Shown here in pieces: positions 36,460-46,775 of a DNA stretch of 64,000 nucleotides. The number at the start of each line of letters is the position of its first letter. Position 1 is the stretch's first letter. The position numbers and the translations under genes are program-made. The notes beneath the pieces were generated by a model. That model saw nothing but the letters and a program-made list of their open reading frames with translations, had not been told where the DNA came from and searched no databases. Source of the stretch: Ciborinia camelliae (lineage: Eukaryota > Ascomycota > Leotiomycetes > Helotiales > Sclerotiniaceae); assembly GCA_025890175.1 (NCBI GenBank), contig JANPYM010000013.1, positions 380,013 to 444,012 on the forward strand. The letters run 5' to 3'.

Positions 36460-37415
36460 ATGGCAACGATCAAGGCCATCCCCCCCGGCGGAACATTCAT
36501 CGATACCCTCGACAAATCATTCGTCGAGGTTCCCATCCACAAGGAAAAAGACAACGCAATTGCCACTACGGAGTTTCTCCAAGCCGCCGAGTCTCTCACC
36601 ACGCTCTTCGGTACATGTTCTTTCTTTCTTTCTTTCTATCCGCTGCCGAGAGAGCATCGAATTGACCAGTTGTAGATGTTATGGGATCGGTGGCATTCAA
36701 CCCCGTGAAGAATGACATCCATGGAAACATCAAGGTATACTATACCGATCCCTGCATTGGCAGCAGATCAAAACATAAAAACGTGCTAACCAACCACCCG
36801 ACAGAAACTCCGCGAGAGACAACTCGCGGCCCCAGCAGAGTCGGAGACTCTTCAAGAGTTGGTCATCAACGAGCTCAAGACCAAGAAGCACACGGCCACG
36901 GAAGGTTTAGTCTGGTTGGTTCGGTATGCTATTTTCCTATGATTCTATGATTCTATATACTATCCCCCCCCCCCTCCCCTAGCACGATCCATTATCTGCA
37001 GACAGAAACCGTTATCTACATGGTCACAATGGTCTATATTCCGATCCCCCGATCCCTCTACGCCTCGAAACCAAAACTAACATTCAACCCCCCCCCCCCC
37101 CACAGTGGTCTAGACNNNNNNNNNNTAGACTTCACCTGCATCGCACTCTCCCAGAACATCGCATCGCCCTCGGACGAACTCTCCGTATCCTTCCGTGGCG
37201 CATACGGCGAGACCCTCAAACCCCACCACTCCTTCATGGTGAAGCCCATATTCAGCGCCGCCATGTCCGCCTGCCCATACCGAAAAGATTTCTATGTTAA
37301 GCTCGGAGATGACAACTCAAAGGTTGTCGCTGCTTTGAGAGTGTGGTTGGCTGCATTGGAGAGTTTGATTGCGATTTTGAAGCGATTCTTGGACAGGAAG
37401 GAGGCCAAGTGGTAG
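36460..37415 (+). CDS. Glycolipid transfer protein, HET-C2-like
   Basis: Four exons: 36460-36610, 36676-36734, 36805-36923, 37106-37415. The last exon holds a 10-N gap, giving 212 codons as written and 207 residues if the gap is an artefact. GLTP proteins move glycosphingolipids between membranes in the cytosol. The glycolipid-head-group site is visible: D-x3-N-x2-K in NDIHGNIKKL, the Trp in TEGLVWLVRGLDF, and the His in LKPHHSFMVKP. The sequence is close in pattern to Podospora HET-C2, the GLTP-fold protein encoded by the het-c vegetative-incompatibility locus. Introns are 65, 70 and 182 bp, the last containing long C-runs. Whether this copy acts in allorecognition is unknown. Confidence 0.95.
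37116..37125. other. Assembly gap of 10 N in GLTP exon 4
   Basis: Ten N lie between GGTCTAGAC and TAGACTTCACC. The five bases TAGAC are repeated on both sides, so the contig ends probably overlap. Collapsing the overlap and the N removes 15 bases, keeps the frame and gives the family-typical VRGLDFTC. Homopolymer C tracts just upstream probably broke the assembly. Confidence 0.9.
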
Positions 37416-37975
37416 ACTTGGACGGAAATATCTGATATCGATTTTGGCATGACTGAGCGAACAAGCGATGAATTTTTGGACGGCTTGATATGATGATCAA
37501 GCCTTCACATTTTGGAAGAATAGCAAAATAACCGGATAAGAGAATATGAACTAGGTATGCATTATAGAAGCAACGCATGCAAAAAATAACTCGCTAAGCT
37601 TTTATTTCATAAGAGTATGCCACTGTTAACTTCATTGATTTCTCCGAAAAGATCGTCTTGTCCCATTATTCCCTGTACGCCCTGCCATGTCTTGAAATGG
37701 AGTAGAAGTCCTATCGGTCCTTTGACCGCCCCCGTTGCAAACCTCGAATTCCCGTCACCATCCCGTAGTTTAAGATCTCGTTGAATCCCATGACGCCTGT
37801 TATATCTTGTGCCCTGCTCCCGTGTTGATGTTTCTTATCAAACACCGTTCAAGCATTGTCCTGTTGTAAAACCGTTGGGCCGAGTGTCTCTCCTTCATTG
37901 TATATTGCTTACTTTTTCCATCATGAACATTCGGCCATTTCGTCATCGCATCGTTCGATAATTGAGTCCAACCCA
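37416..37975. other. Intergenic region between convergent GLTP and 2EXR genes
   Basis: 3' regions of two genes. No gene seen. Confidence 0.5.
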
Positions 37976-39058
37976 TCAACTGCCACTCCTCCTTCCTATT
38001 CTGAGTATCTTTCTGCGGACCGACCTAAGTAACTGTAACCCGCCCACGTACGAGTACACCAAGTCTTGCTTCAAACCGACGTAGAGCCTATCTCTCTTGA
38101 CCTTGCACATTGTCAGTTCTGGTCTCCTATTGTCCTTCTCATGATCCTGTCGAATTCCATCCTCATCCTCTTCCACCTCCGATACAGTAAGGCTTCCCGC
38201 CAGATTCGTTGTCGAACTCGCATCAGGACCGTTGGTAAGGCCGAAATCCTTTTCAAAATAAACGCCAATCTCATCACTTCCCTCTACATCATCCAAACCT
38301 ACGGTGACCAGCTCGGTCGCACGTCCTGGCCTCAAACTGGCCCTCAATCTTCTCCGGGCGCTATTTTTACTGTCAACCGCAATACTCAATCTTTCGAGAT
38401 CGGGGAATAACTCTCGGATCCTATGTTGAGGTGTGGGTAGGTCGGTCGCAACCACCGCCACAAATCGCATATGTAAACTGTCCAATGCCACATTTTTCCA
38501 TCCTTTCATTGGCGCAATTGATTTGGGTGTTTCATCTAGTAGGAACCATCTCACGTCGAGAAATATTGAAGCCACGCAGTTTAGGAATAGAGTATCTATA
38601 GTAGGGTTGAAGTAGAACGGTGTGATACCGGCAACAGCTTCGCGAGCTTCCGTCACCGGGGGAGGATCGTAGGACATAAGATTGTAGTGGGCTAAAGCCA
38701 CACCTCTCGACTCACGAGATGTGTGCAAGAGAGAGGGAACTCGTCGGCGGTTGGATCGGAGCTTGGTTTTGAAGTTATAAGGTGAGGAGGCGGGACAACT
38801 CGGGTATAATTCGTGGACAAGTGGATCAGGTATGGCGGCGTGCCAGATCAAAAGTCGAAGCTCGATGGGTAGAGAAGAGAAGAGAAGAAAGCGGCGAGTA
38901 AGTTTTGATGTAATAGTGGTAGATAATTTGTTTAAAGCTTTGTTTTTCATTTTGGGCGGAAGATTGGAGGGAGTTGAGAGATGGATCGATGTATCATCAT
39001 CGTTTTCGTTTGCCACCACCGAATCTGAAATATTACTTTTCGTCATCATTAATGTCAT
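37976..39058 (-). CDS. 2EXR-domain protein (third of three)
   Basis: Single exon of 360 residues from the ATG at 39058. RRFLLFSSLPIELRLLIWHA at about residues 54-73 is the 2EXR signature, followed by VPSLLHTSRESRGVALAHYN and FYFNPTIDTLFLNCVASIFL, the second conserved block. It is preceded by ~50 polar residues not present in the other two copies. The C-terminal third is basic and ends near RRKILRIGRRSGS. There is no signal peptide. As with the other two members, molecular function is not known. Immediately upstream are GGAT-type and TGTTAA microsatellites. Confidence 0.88.
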   Translation of the reverse strand: MTLMMTKSNISDSVVANENDDDTSIHLSTPSNLPPKMKNKALNKLSTTITSKLTRRFLLFSSLPIELRLLIWHAAIPDPLVHELYPSCPASSPYNFKTKLRSNRRRVPSLLHTSRESRGVALAHYNLMSYDPPPVTEAREAVAGITPFYFNPTIDTLFLNCVASIFLDVRWFLLDETPKSIAPMKGWKNVALDSLHMRFVAVVATDLPTPQHRIRELFPDLERLSIAVDSKNSARRRLRASLRPGRATELVTVGLDDVEGSDEIGVYFEKDFGLTNGPDASSTTNLAGSLTVSEVEEDEDGIRQDHEKDNRRPELTMCKVKRDRLYVGLKQDLVYSYVGGLQLLRSVRRKILRIGRRSGS

Positions 39059-39094
39059 GTTGAGATGAGATTAGGGTTGGTTGATGAATAAATG

Positions 39095-39200
39095 AATGGG
39101 TGGATGGATAGATGGATGGATGAATAGATGAATAGATGAATGGATGGATGGATGGATGGATGATTTTCCAAATGTTAATGTTAATGTTAATGTTAATAAA
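39095..39200. repeat. TGGA and TGTTAA microsatellites
   Basis: GGATGGATAGATGGATGGATGAATAGATG-type tetranucleotide array (39095-39162), followed by four TGTTAA units (39173-39197), in the leader of the 2EXR gene on the minus strand. Confidence 0.9.
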
Positions 39201-40729
39201 TCGTAGTACCGGTCCCAGATATCGAATAATCGGGCAAACCAAAAATGACCGACTCGTGATAAAGGTAGTAAGGGTAATAAGTGTGTGTATGTGTATAAGT
39301 GTGTGTATGTGTATGTGTAAGTGTAAGTGTACCGTAGATGAAGAGGGAAGAGTGAAGAAACAAATCAATGCAATAATGTCATTCGAGGTGATGGTTGGTG
39401 GTAGTGGGAATGGGAAAGGGAATGGGAATGGAAGTGGTAGGTAAGTAGGTATCAGGTAGTGTGACAACTGACGGACTTTTGCAATAATAAATATAAATAA
39501 TACTCCAGGACTAGGTAGGTAGGTAGGTACCAGGTAGGTAAGGTGGTAGGTCCACGGGTACTATATGTATGAAAGGGAATTTTGGTGAATTACAGCTGGA
39601 GTACGAGTACTTTTATTTTGGAAAGCTACCTACCCACCACCTATAAGTACAACCTAGGTAGGTACTAGTCAGTCACCTTGGTATTGATAGGTAGGTAGGT
39701 AGGCGATAACCTGGAAATAAAATGATAATTTATATATTTATATAGGTCGGTACCATACCTACCTCAAGAAACCGAAAAACATATGATTATTGCCAACATG
39801 TTAATAAGAACATAAAAATAATATATAAATAAGTACGTCATAAGAGTGTAGAAGAGTAATTAATGGAAGTGTGAAAAATGATGATCTTCAACTAGTAGGT
39901 ACCTAGGTAATGGATAAGGTTCTAGGTAGGTAGGTAGGTAGGTAGGGAAGAGGATGGATAGGTAGAGCGGGGTGAGAGTGAAAACATCTGCATCCCGCCC
40001 ATCTGGGCAGGTGAATACGAACAAGGCTGAGCATAGGTACCTAGTAGGTACCTAGGTTAAGGTTGGGACTGGATTGATTAGTCAGGATCGGGAGTTACAG
40101 CTGACCATAACCTAGGCGGCGTACTCAAGTTTCAAGTTGACAATTTTTTTGATCTTCAATGCTTGGTCGGTCTTAGTTATATATGTACCATACCGTATTC
40201 CTACTACCTACCTAGGTACCTATGTATGGGTCATATTTCTTCTTGTTTTCATAGATTCTTCATAGATTCTTCATATCTTTATATCTCTTCATATCTTCAT
40301 ATCTCTTCAAGTCATCCTTCTGTTGCTTTTTTAAAATTCATCGAAAGAAAGCCCTTTTGATGTTTTCATCATCTCGGTATTTGATATGCGGGCATTACAT
40401 TACATGACAGTATGACAGCGCCCAATCCCCCCCTCCCTCCGAATCCACCAGCGCCCAAAAAAAAACATCTCCGAAAGATCCATTTCGCATCATTTCGCAT
40501 CGTTGCTTGTGGCATTTGTTCCGGTGTTAGTTGTGGCAGTCCGAAGTGATGAAACCCCGCACCGCCTGAACCCACATCAGCTCCAGCGCCGGCATACATT
40601 CGATGGATCCGTGAACTTTTGAATTGATGGAGCCTTTTACCCCACAATTGCCGGTGCTCAGCAATAGGTAGGTATTTCCTTGAAGCGCTTCCACCCCAAA
40701 ATGAGCACCCTGAACTCATTAAATTGATA
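39201..40729. repeat. Repeat-dense intergenic block of TAGG/CCTA palindromes
   Basis: TAGGTAGGTAGG-type tracts near 39512-39541, 39640-39705, 39895-39950, 40036-40066 and 40199-40223. Several are palindromic around CCTAGG (TACCTAGGTA). TGTG/TGTA tracts lie at 39281-39330, and CATATCTTTATATCTCTTCATATC units at 40261-40310. This is the densest stretch of simple repeats in the window. A 116-codon reverse frame at 40369-40719 directly follows the METTL16 stop codon and is not treated as a gene. Confidence 0.75.
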
Positions 40730-42396
40730 TTACAAATCTTGTAACTTTCTTCTCATCATACCACAAAAGCTCTCAAACAGCACACTGTCGTGTCCTTTTA
40801 CCCACCGAACAATAACTTTGGTTTCGCAAGAATCTACCTCCACCCCACCCAAGGAGATTTTGAACCCAAATGCCATATCTTCAGCCAAATGTTCCGAGGT
40901 AGCATTTGACTTTCCATCATTAGTGCTGCTTTGGTGTCTTCGTGAGGCTCGAGACCAGACAGCTTTATCACAAAAGCCTAGACCAGTAAGGCTTTGCGAT
41001 TCCCAGGTCCATACCGGTATGAGTCCCGATAAAGTGTCATGTAGACGTGCGGCAACGGCTGCTTTATCGTGTGCGTTAATCTAGGGCCAGTTAACACCAA
41101 AACCCTCAAAAATTTGCCTATTGACAAATAAGACTCACCGTAATGGTTTGCTCTGCTGGGAATGGCAGTAAACTCTTTTGTAGACTTCCACACCCGCGAG
41201 ATGTGGCCATGCTCGGCCTCCTATCATTAAAACTCCATGCTACAGCCCACCTTCTCGTCCTGATGCCTTGTACAAACTCTGTCACGGCATAGTTGTCGAC
41301 GTTATTTACCTTTAACTGCTCGATAATCTTGGATAGACTGGAGAATTTCCCTAGCATTGAAGTATACCATTGAACTCTATCTCGCAATTTCAAGGATTCG
41401 TCGATCATGCGTGACACGAAAGATACTTCACCACCTTCACAGACCATCTCGGTTTCCGAGCCGGTGCAGGCCGTAAATGGGGGTCGTTGTTTGAGAGATG
41501 CAGAAGAAACTAGGTCTTCAGTTGAGGTATAGAATGGCGGGTTGCAAAGAGTGAAGTCTAAACTTGGACTTGTCAACAAAACACCATCTATTTTATGGGA
41601 ATGGTAACAAGTACCTATGGCCTATCTCATCGAGAGGTATCAATGAGTCTTGTGGTTTGGTCTGGATTAGCTGAATCCGGTTTTGCAGTTCATTACTTCG
41701 GACATTTTCTCTAGCGAAGGAGATACTCCTATCATCAATATCTAAGGCAACTTAATAATTGTTTCTAGTGACAACATAAGAGCACAAACCTGTTCCAGTG
41801 AAGGTCCATAGAGGACGTTGAGCACAGCCCAACAGTGGATATATACAACTCGCCCCTGTGCCAATATCAAGCCCATGAACTTGTCGACCAGGACAGTAAG
41901 AATCTATATACGTATCACTTGATGTATCGACCAGATTTTGTAACCAAAGTATATAATTCAATCGATTAGGTACCTTTAACCATTCAGCTTAATTAAATCC
42001 ACAAATAATGTTCACAAGAATTAGACGTGATTGAAGCCTGTAGACTTACTGGTGGACAGAGCCGGTCATCTGGAAGTGTTAACTTCAGACCAAAGTCGCG
42101 CTTCAATAGAGATTTTGTGAGCTGCTGGACCGATTTAGGATCACTGAAATCCAATTGACTCTTCGATTTCAAGCTGGAAAACGTTCAGCTGGTGCAAAAC
42201 AATAAATACACAAAGCTGATGATATAATGAAAGCTTCCTTGTCATTGGCTGACTGGTAAAAAGCAGAACACAGAATGCAGGATAAGGCTATTACTACCTA
42301 GTAGTTGGGGACCTACAGTTTGCCAAAATCTGGATCTTCTCGGCCTAGAGCTGCGAAATCAATGTCCTCCTTGTAGATATTTGCAGTTGGTGACAT
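40730..42396 (-). CDS. METTL16-type RNA N6-adenosine methyltransferase
   Basis: Six exons: 42317-42396, 42050-42173, 41790-41973, 41615-41741, 41139-41568, 40730-41080; 431 residues. METTL16 relatives methylate U6 snRNA at the ACAGA box and related RNA hairpins using S-adenosylmethionine. Visible marks are VPNRLNYILWLQ (RNA-binding and fold core, residue 69 on), the SAM-binding GLDIGTG (102-108) and the catalytic NPPF (181-184). The acidic DIDDRS follows the SAM loop. The C-terminal ~110 residues are weakly conserved and lack the vertebrate C-terminal VCR domains, as is usual in fungi. Introns are 143, 76, 48, 46 and 58 bp; every junction keeps the frame. Confidence 0.93.
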
Positions 42397-42761
42397 CCTT
42401 CAGTATGTCCAATCTGTAAATATAAGTTGGATGATTCATCAACCCTAAGGTACGCGGGTAATTCCCAAGACAATTAACCTGGAAGTTTGTGGTTTTCAAT
42501 ACTCAGACTTCTGCAGGTGAGGTAAGGTATGCAGCATGCTTTGCTCAAACTCCAAAAAATTGGAAGAGATGGATAGAGTACAGGATCCGATTAGTAAGCA
42601 AATATAAAAAGGCGGGGCATGGAGGGGTAGCTTTGGAAATAACTTCACATGGCTACCGTCACAATTCTGTTATCATGAACTGTATTATTTGCTAGATTCA
42701 GCCATCTAATTGCAGAACCCATTTTCCGTGAATATCACCAATCATAATTTCTCATAATTCA

Positions 42762-43676
42762 TCAAATCTTCTCATCATCTCCAGACTTCTGCTTCTTTGC
42801 AGCATGTCCCTCATCCTCAATTGGATCCTGGGTTGGAACTTCAGGAAGCTCAACCTTGCTAGCCTCTACCTCTTCCTTGAAAGCATCGGTACCGTCCTCT
42901 AACACGGCTCCATTCTCAGCAGATTCAACCTCATCGACTTCCTCCCATTCTTCTTCAGCATTAGGTTCGGTTGAGGGGAAGATGCGTCTGTAAATATAAT
43001 GTTAGCTGAATTAATTGTAATCAAATTAGTGTAGAGCTCACGGAAGCCATTCGTTATAAGCAGCAACATCCTTAGAAACGAAGGTGCAAAAAATGATCTT
43101 TTCCATCTTCGAACCCTTCTCACTTTCGAGAAACTCTCTGACAGTCATGAGTGCAGCAGGGGCAGCTTCATCACTAGGATAGCCATAAACTCCGGTGCTC
43201 AAAGCACTGAAAGCAATAGTCTTGCAGTCATTCTCGACAGCGAGATCCAAGCTTGTCTTATAACAACTTTCGAGGTTCTCCTGAGATACGCCACGTCTAT
43301 CCCTATCGTATACTGGTCCAACAGCATGGATGACTTTCCTGCAAGGAAGATCATAGGCATCGGTAATCTTTGCTGATCCAGTCCTGCAACCATTTAAAGT
43401 TCGACATTCCCTGAGTAGTTCTGGTCCAGCAGCACGATGAATAGCTCCATCAACACCACCTCCACCAAGCAAAGAATTGTTGGCAGCATTAACAATTGCG
43501 TCAACTTCGAGATGAGTGATATCGCCACGAATCAAGCCGATGCGATCATTAAAAGATTGGTTTGGAGTTGGGTAGACTGTTTTGCTGGGAGTCAACTTCT
43601 TCAAGTGATAGAGAAGTGATACAGTTGGTATTTCGGCAGCTGGTATGATAGACATGATGTTTTTGATATCAAACAT
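42762..43676 (-). CDS. Macrodomain protein, MacroD-type ADP-ribosyl hydrolase
   Basis: Two exons, 43042-43676 and 42762-42987 (54-bp intron), 286 residues. The macrodomain spans about residues 44-212. [20 protein letters not shown] (61-80) is the diagnostic ADP-ribose loop of the MacroD/Ymd B group, and STGVYGYP is the second phosphate-binding loop. These enzymes remove mono-ADP-ribose from acidic residues and hydrolyse O-acetyl-ADP-ribose. The second exon is an acidic, Glu-rich tail ending [13 protein letters not shown], with a weak nuclear-localisation-like KKQK. The ATG at 43676 is chosen; MSIIPAAE at 43655 is an alternative start. It lies divergent from GlnRS and tandem with METTL16. Confidence 0.94.
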
Positions 43677-44183
43677 CAAAATATTAATTATCGATTTAAG
43701 ATTTTGTTTGAGTTGTTCAACAGATTTGAAAAGTAAAATGAGCTCAAGGCTACCGGAATATAAATACCTACTAGGTAGAAAGAAGGCTAGGTACCGGTAT
43801 GGCTACTAGTGGATACCTAGTTCCTCTGAACGATGCACGGACCAATGCGCCTTGCTGTATAGTGCCTCTCACGTGCCACCATCCAAAACCTGGGGGAGAT
43901 TATCGGGATGTCGGTGCTTACCTAATCATAGCTTACCAGTACCGGTAGCCTTGCCTTATGTTGTTTTGTCTTATCAAATAGAACTAATCTCAGCCCTGCA
44001 AACAATTTTGACTCATCCCCACCCACTTCTTCTTTCGACCCCTCTATATCAACTTGACCAACAAAACCATAAGCGGAAATTCCCGAACAATTTCTCAAAG
44101 TACTTAGACTTTGAGGAACTCATCAACTGTCCAGGGGACCAAACTAAACCACAATATAGAACTATCTGATCTTATCCATCAAC
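43677..44183. promoter_or_regulatory. Divergent promoter, macrodomain gene and GlnRS
   Basis: 507 bp shared by two outward-facing genes. Contains CCTACTAGGTAG and CTAGGTACCGGTATG tracts near 43769-43802. The leader before 44184 has ATCCATCAACATGG, a good start context. Confidence 0.5.
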
Positions 44184-46148
44184 ATGGCGGATGCAATCAC
44201 CGAAGGGACGGCCAAGCTCCAGCTTGATGAGGAGACAGGGGAGATGGTCTCTAAGGCCGAATTGAAGAAGAGATTGGCCAAACGTGCGAAGAAAGCAGCA
44301 CAAGCAAAAGCAAAATCAGAAGCACCACCTAAACAAGCTGCTGCCCCTAAGCCTAAGAAAGCAGAAGAGACCAAAGCAGAGCCATCAAATGTGTTCGCCC
44401 AGGGATTTCTCTCAGAAGTGTATAAGGAGCGTCCCATGAAGCCAGTCTTCACCCGATTTCCACCCGAACCTAATGGATACTTACATATTGGTCATGCCAA
44501 AGCTATTGCGGTCAACTTCGGATTTGCCAAATATCATGGTGGCCAGTGCTATCTGAGATTCGATGACACCAACCCTGAAGCAGAGGAAGAGAAATATTTC
44601 ACGGCGATAAAAGAAATGGTGTCATGGTTGGGGTTCACTCCATATAAGATCACACATTCAAGTGATAATTTCGATAAGCTCTACGAAAAGGCAGAGGAAC
44701 TCGTCAACTTAGGCGGAGCTTACGTCTGCCATTGTGGTGGTAAGAACTATTTTTTGCATGCACCTAATACCATCAAATACTAACATGTTTTAGATGCTGA
44801 AATCAAAGCCCAGCGCGGAGGTGAGGCACGAGGTCCAAGATTCAGATGCGAACATGCGGATCAATCAATTGAAGAAAATTTGAGAAAGTTCAGAGCTATG
44901 CGAGATGGCGAATATAAACCTAGAGAGGCATTCTTGCGCATGAAGCAGAACATTGAAGATGGAAACCCTCAGATGTGGGATCTCGCTGCATACCGAGTCT
45001 TGGATGCTAAACATCATCTAACAGGAGACAAATGGAAGATTTACCCGACATACGACTTTACCCATTGTCTTTGCGATAGTTTTGAGAACATCACCCACTC
45101 ACTTTGCACAACCGAGTTTATTCTATCAAGAGTATCATACGAATGGTTGAATAGTACTTTGAAGGTTTATGAACCAATGCAGAGAGAATATGGTCGACTA
45201 AGCATTACGGGAACTGTTCTTTCGAAGCGAAAGCTCAAAAAACTTGTGGACGATAAATATGTTAGGGGCTGGGATGACCCAAGACTATACACACTGATCG
45301 GAATCAAAAGACGCGGTGTCCCTCCTGGAGCTATCCTTGAGTTTATTAACGAACTTGGAGTAACGACAGCGCCTACCAATATCCAACTCGCTCGTTTCGA
45401 CCAGACTGTTCGTAAGTACTTGGAGCTCACAGTTCCTAGACTTATGTTAGTTTTGGATCCTGTACCTGTAGTCATCGAGGATGCTGAAGAGTTGGAACTT
45501 GACATTCCATTTTCACCTAAAGTACCTGCAATGGGCAGCCACAAGGTCAAATTGACTAAAACTGTTTATATTGAGAGAAGTGATTTCAGAGAAGTTGACA
45601 GCAAAGATTACTTCCGTCTTGCTCCTGGAAAATCCGTTGGCCTACTCCACATTCCATACCCAGTTAAGGCGGTCTCATTCTCTAAAGATGGAGACAAGGT
45701 CACAGAAATTCGAGCCATCTACGACAGAGAAGGCAAAAAGCCAAAGACTTACATTCATTGGGTTGGAGAGGGCTCAAAGAATGTTGAAGTCAGAATATTC
45801 AATTCTCTTTTCAAGAGTGAAAAGCCAGATGATGCTGAAGGTGGTTTCTTGAACGATATCAACCCTGATAGCGAGGAAGTATGGCCTAACGCTGTTATTG
45901 AATCTGGATTCGATGAGGTACGAAGACGAGCTCCATGGCCAGAAGCTGCCGGAGAATCAGAGCTTGGAAAGGGAGGTCCTGAATCTGTCAGATTCCAGGC
46001 CATGCGTGTAGCATATATGGTAGGTCACCTCTTATATGCCTCTATGAAATTTCTACTGACATTATTTTAGGCAATGGACTCGGACTCAACGGATGATAAG
46101 ATTATATTGAATCGCATCGTCAGCTTGAAGGAGGATTCTGGAAAATAG
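44184..46148 (+). CDS. GLN4: Glutaminyl-tRNA synthetase, cytosolic
   Basis: Three exons, 44184-44739, 44794-46019, 46071-46148 (introns 54 and 51 bp), 619 residues. The enzyme charges tRNA-Gln in the cytosol. The class I catalytic core starts at about residue 85 with the HIGH motif at 101-104 in [15 protein letters not shown], and the KMSKS-equivalent VLSKRKL lies at 327-333. The C-terminal anticodon-binding beta barrels follow. Residues 1-70 are a Lys/Ala-rich appendix ([20 protein letters not shown]). The ~200-residue GlnRS N-terminal domain of yeast Gln4 is absent, so the protein is shorter than yeast. The last exon encodes only 25 residues. There is a CTAAC branch site in intron 1. Confidence 0.97.
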
Positions 46149-46775
46149 GAGTGATTATGCGATGAGACAAAGGAATGCATCAATTGAGAAGTATATGGGG
46201 ATACCAGAGATGAATTATTCATCGCGTAGCAGTTACTTATGACGACGATAAATATCCTGGCGTTTATAGATAGAGAGAGTTATGCGTATCAAATGAAAGG
46301 AATGAGTTTCGATGACTTACTTTGAAAGTTGCCGTTGCACTTGTCGAATTAAACAGTGAAGCAGTGAAGCGTGGTTGGTCAGAAACATTACTTCAGCCGA
46401 ATGTTTCCGAAGCAAAAAAGTTATGTTGCATGTCTGAAAAAATGAGGTGAATGAATTAATGAATTAATTTTCAATTGACAATAACTTGCGACTTTTGCGA
46501 CAGTGCATTTTAAAGGAGTACTGATAAGTGATGAGGGGAAGCTTTAATAGATAATATTTATTTATATGTTCTAAATGGTTTATAATATATATAAATGCTA
46601 TAGGGTTATACGCAATACAATGTATAAATAGTAAGAAATTCGGAACGACTTGCTTAAATATCATTCATAAGTAACTTTCCCCATGCTAACGCCTTCAATA
46701 ATAGAAATGGAAACTACTCAGCTTTCCAAGATGCTAATATTCACGCTCTGCATAAACTCGAACTCAATCCACCAG
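46149..46775. other. Intergenic region between convergent GlnRS and MFS genes
   Basis: AT-rich, no gene seen. Confidence 0.5.

Noticed and set aside
40369..40719. 116-codon reverse frame after the METTL16 stop
   Set aside because: Lies in the METTL16 3' region, Gly/Arg-rich, no motif; likely chance.
42489..42695. 68-codon plus-strand frame between METTL16 and the macrodomain gene
   Set aside because: No good start context, no motif, lies in the METTL16 promoter.
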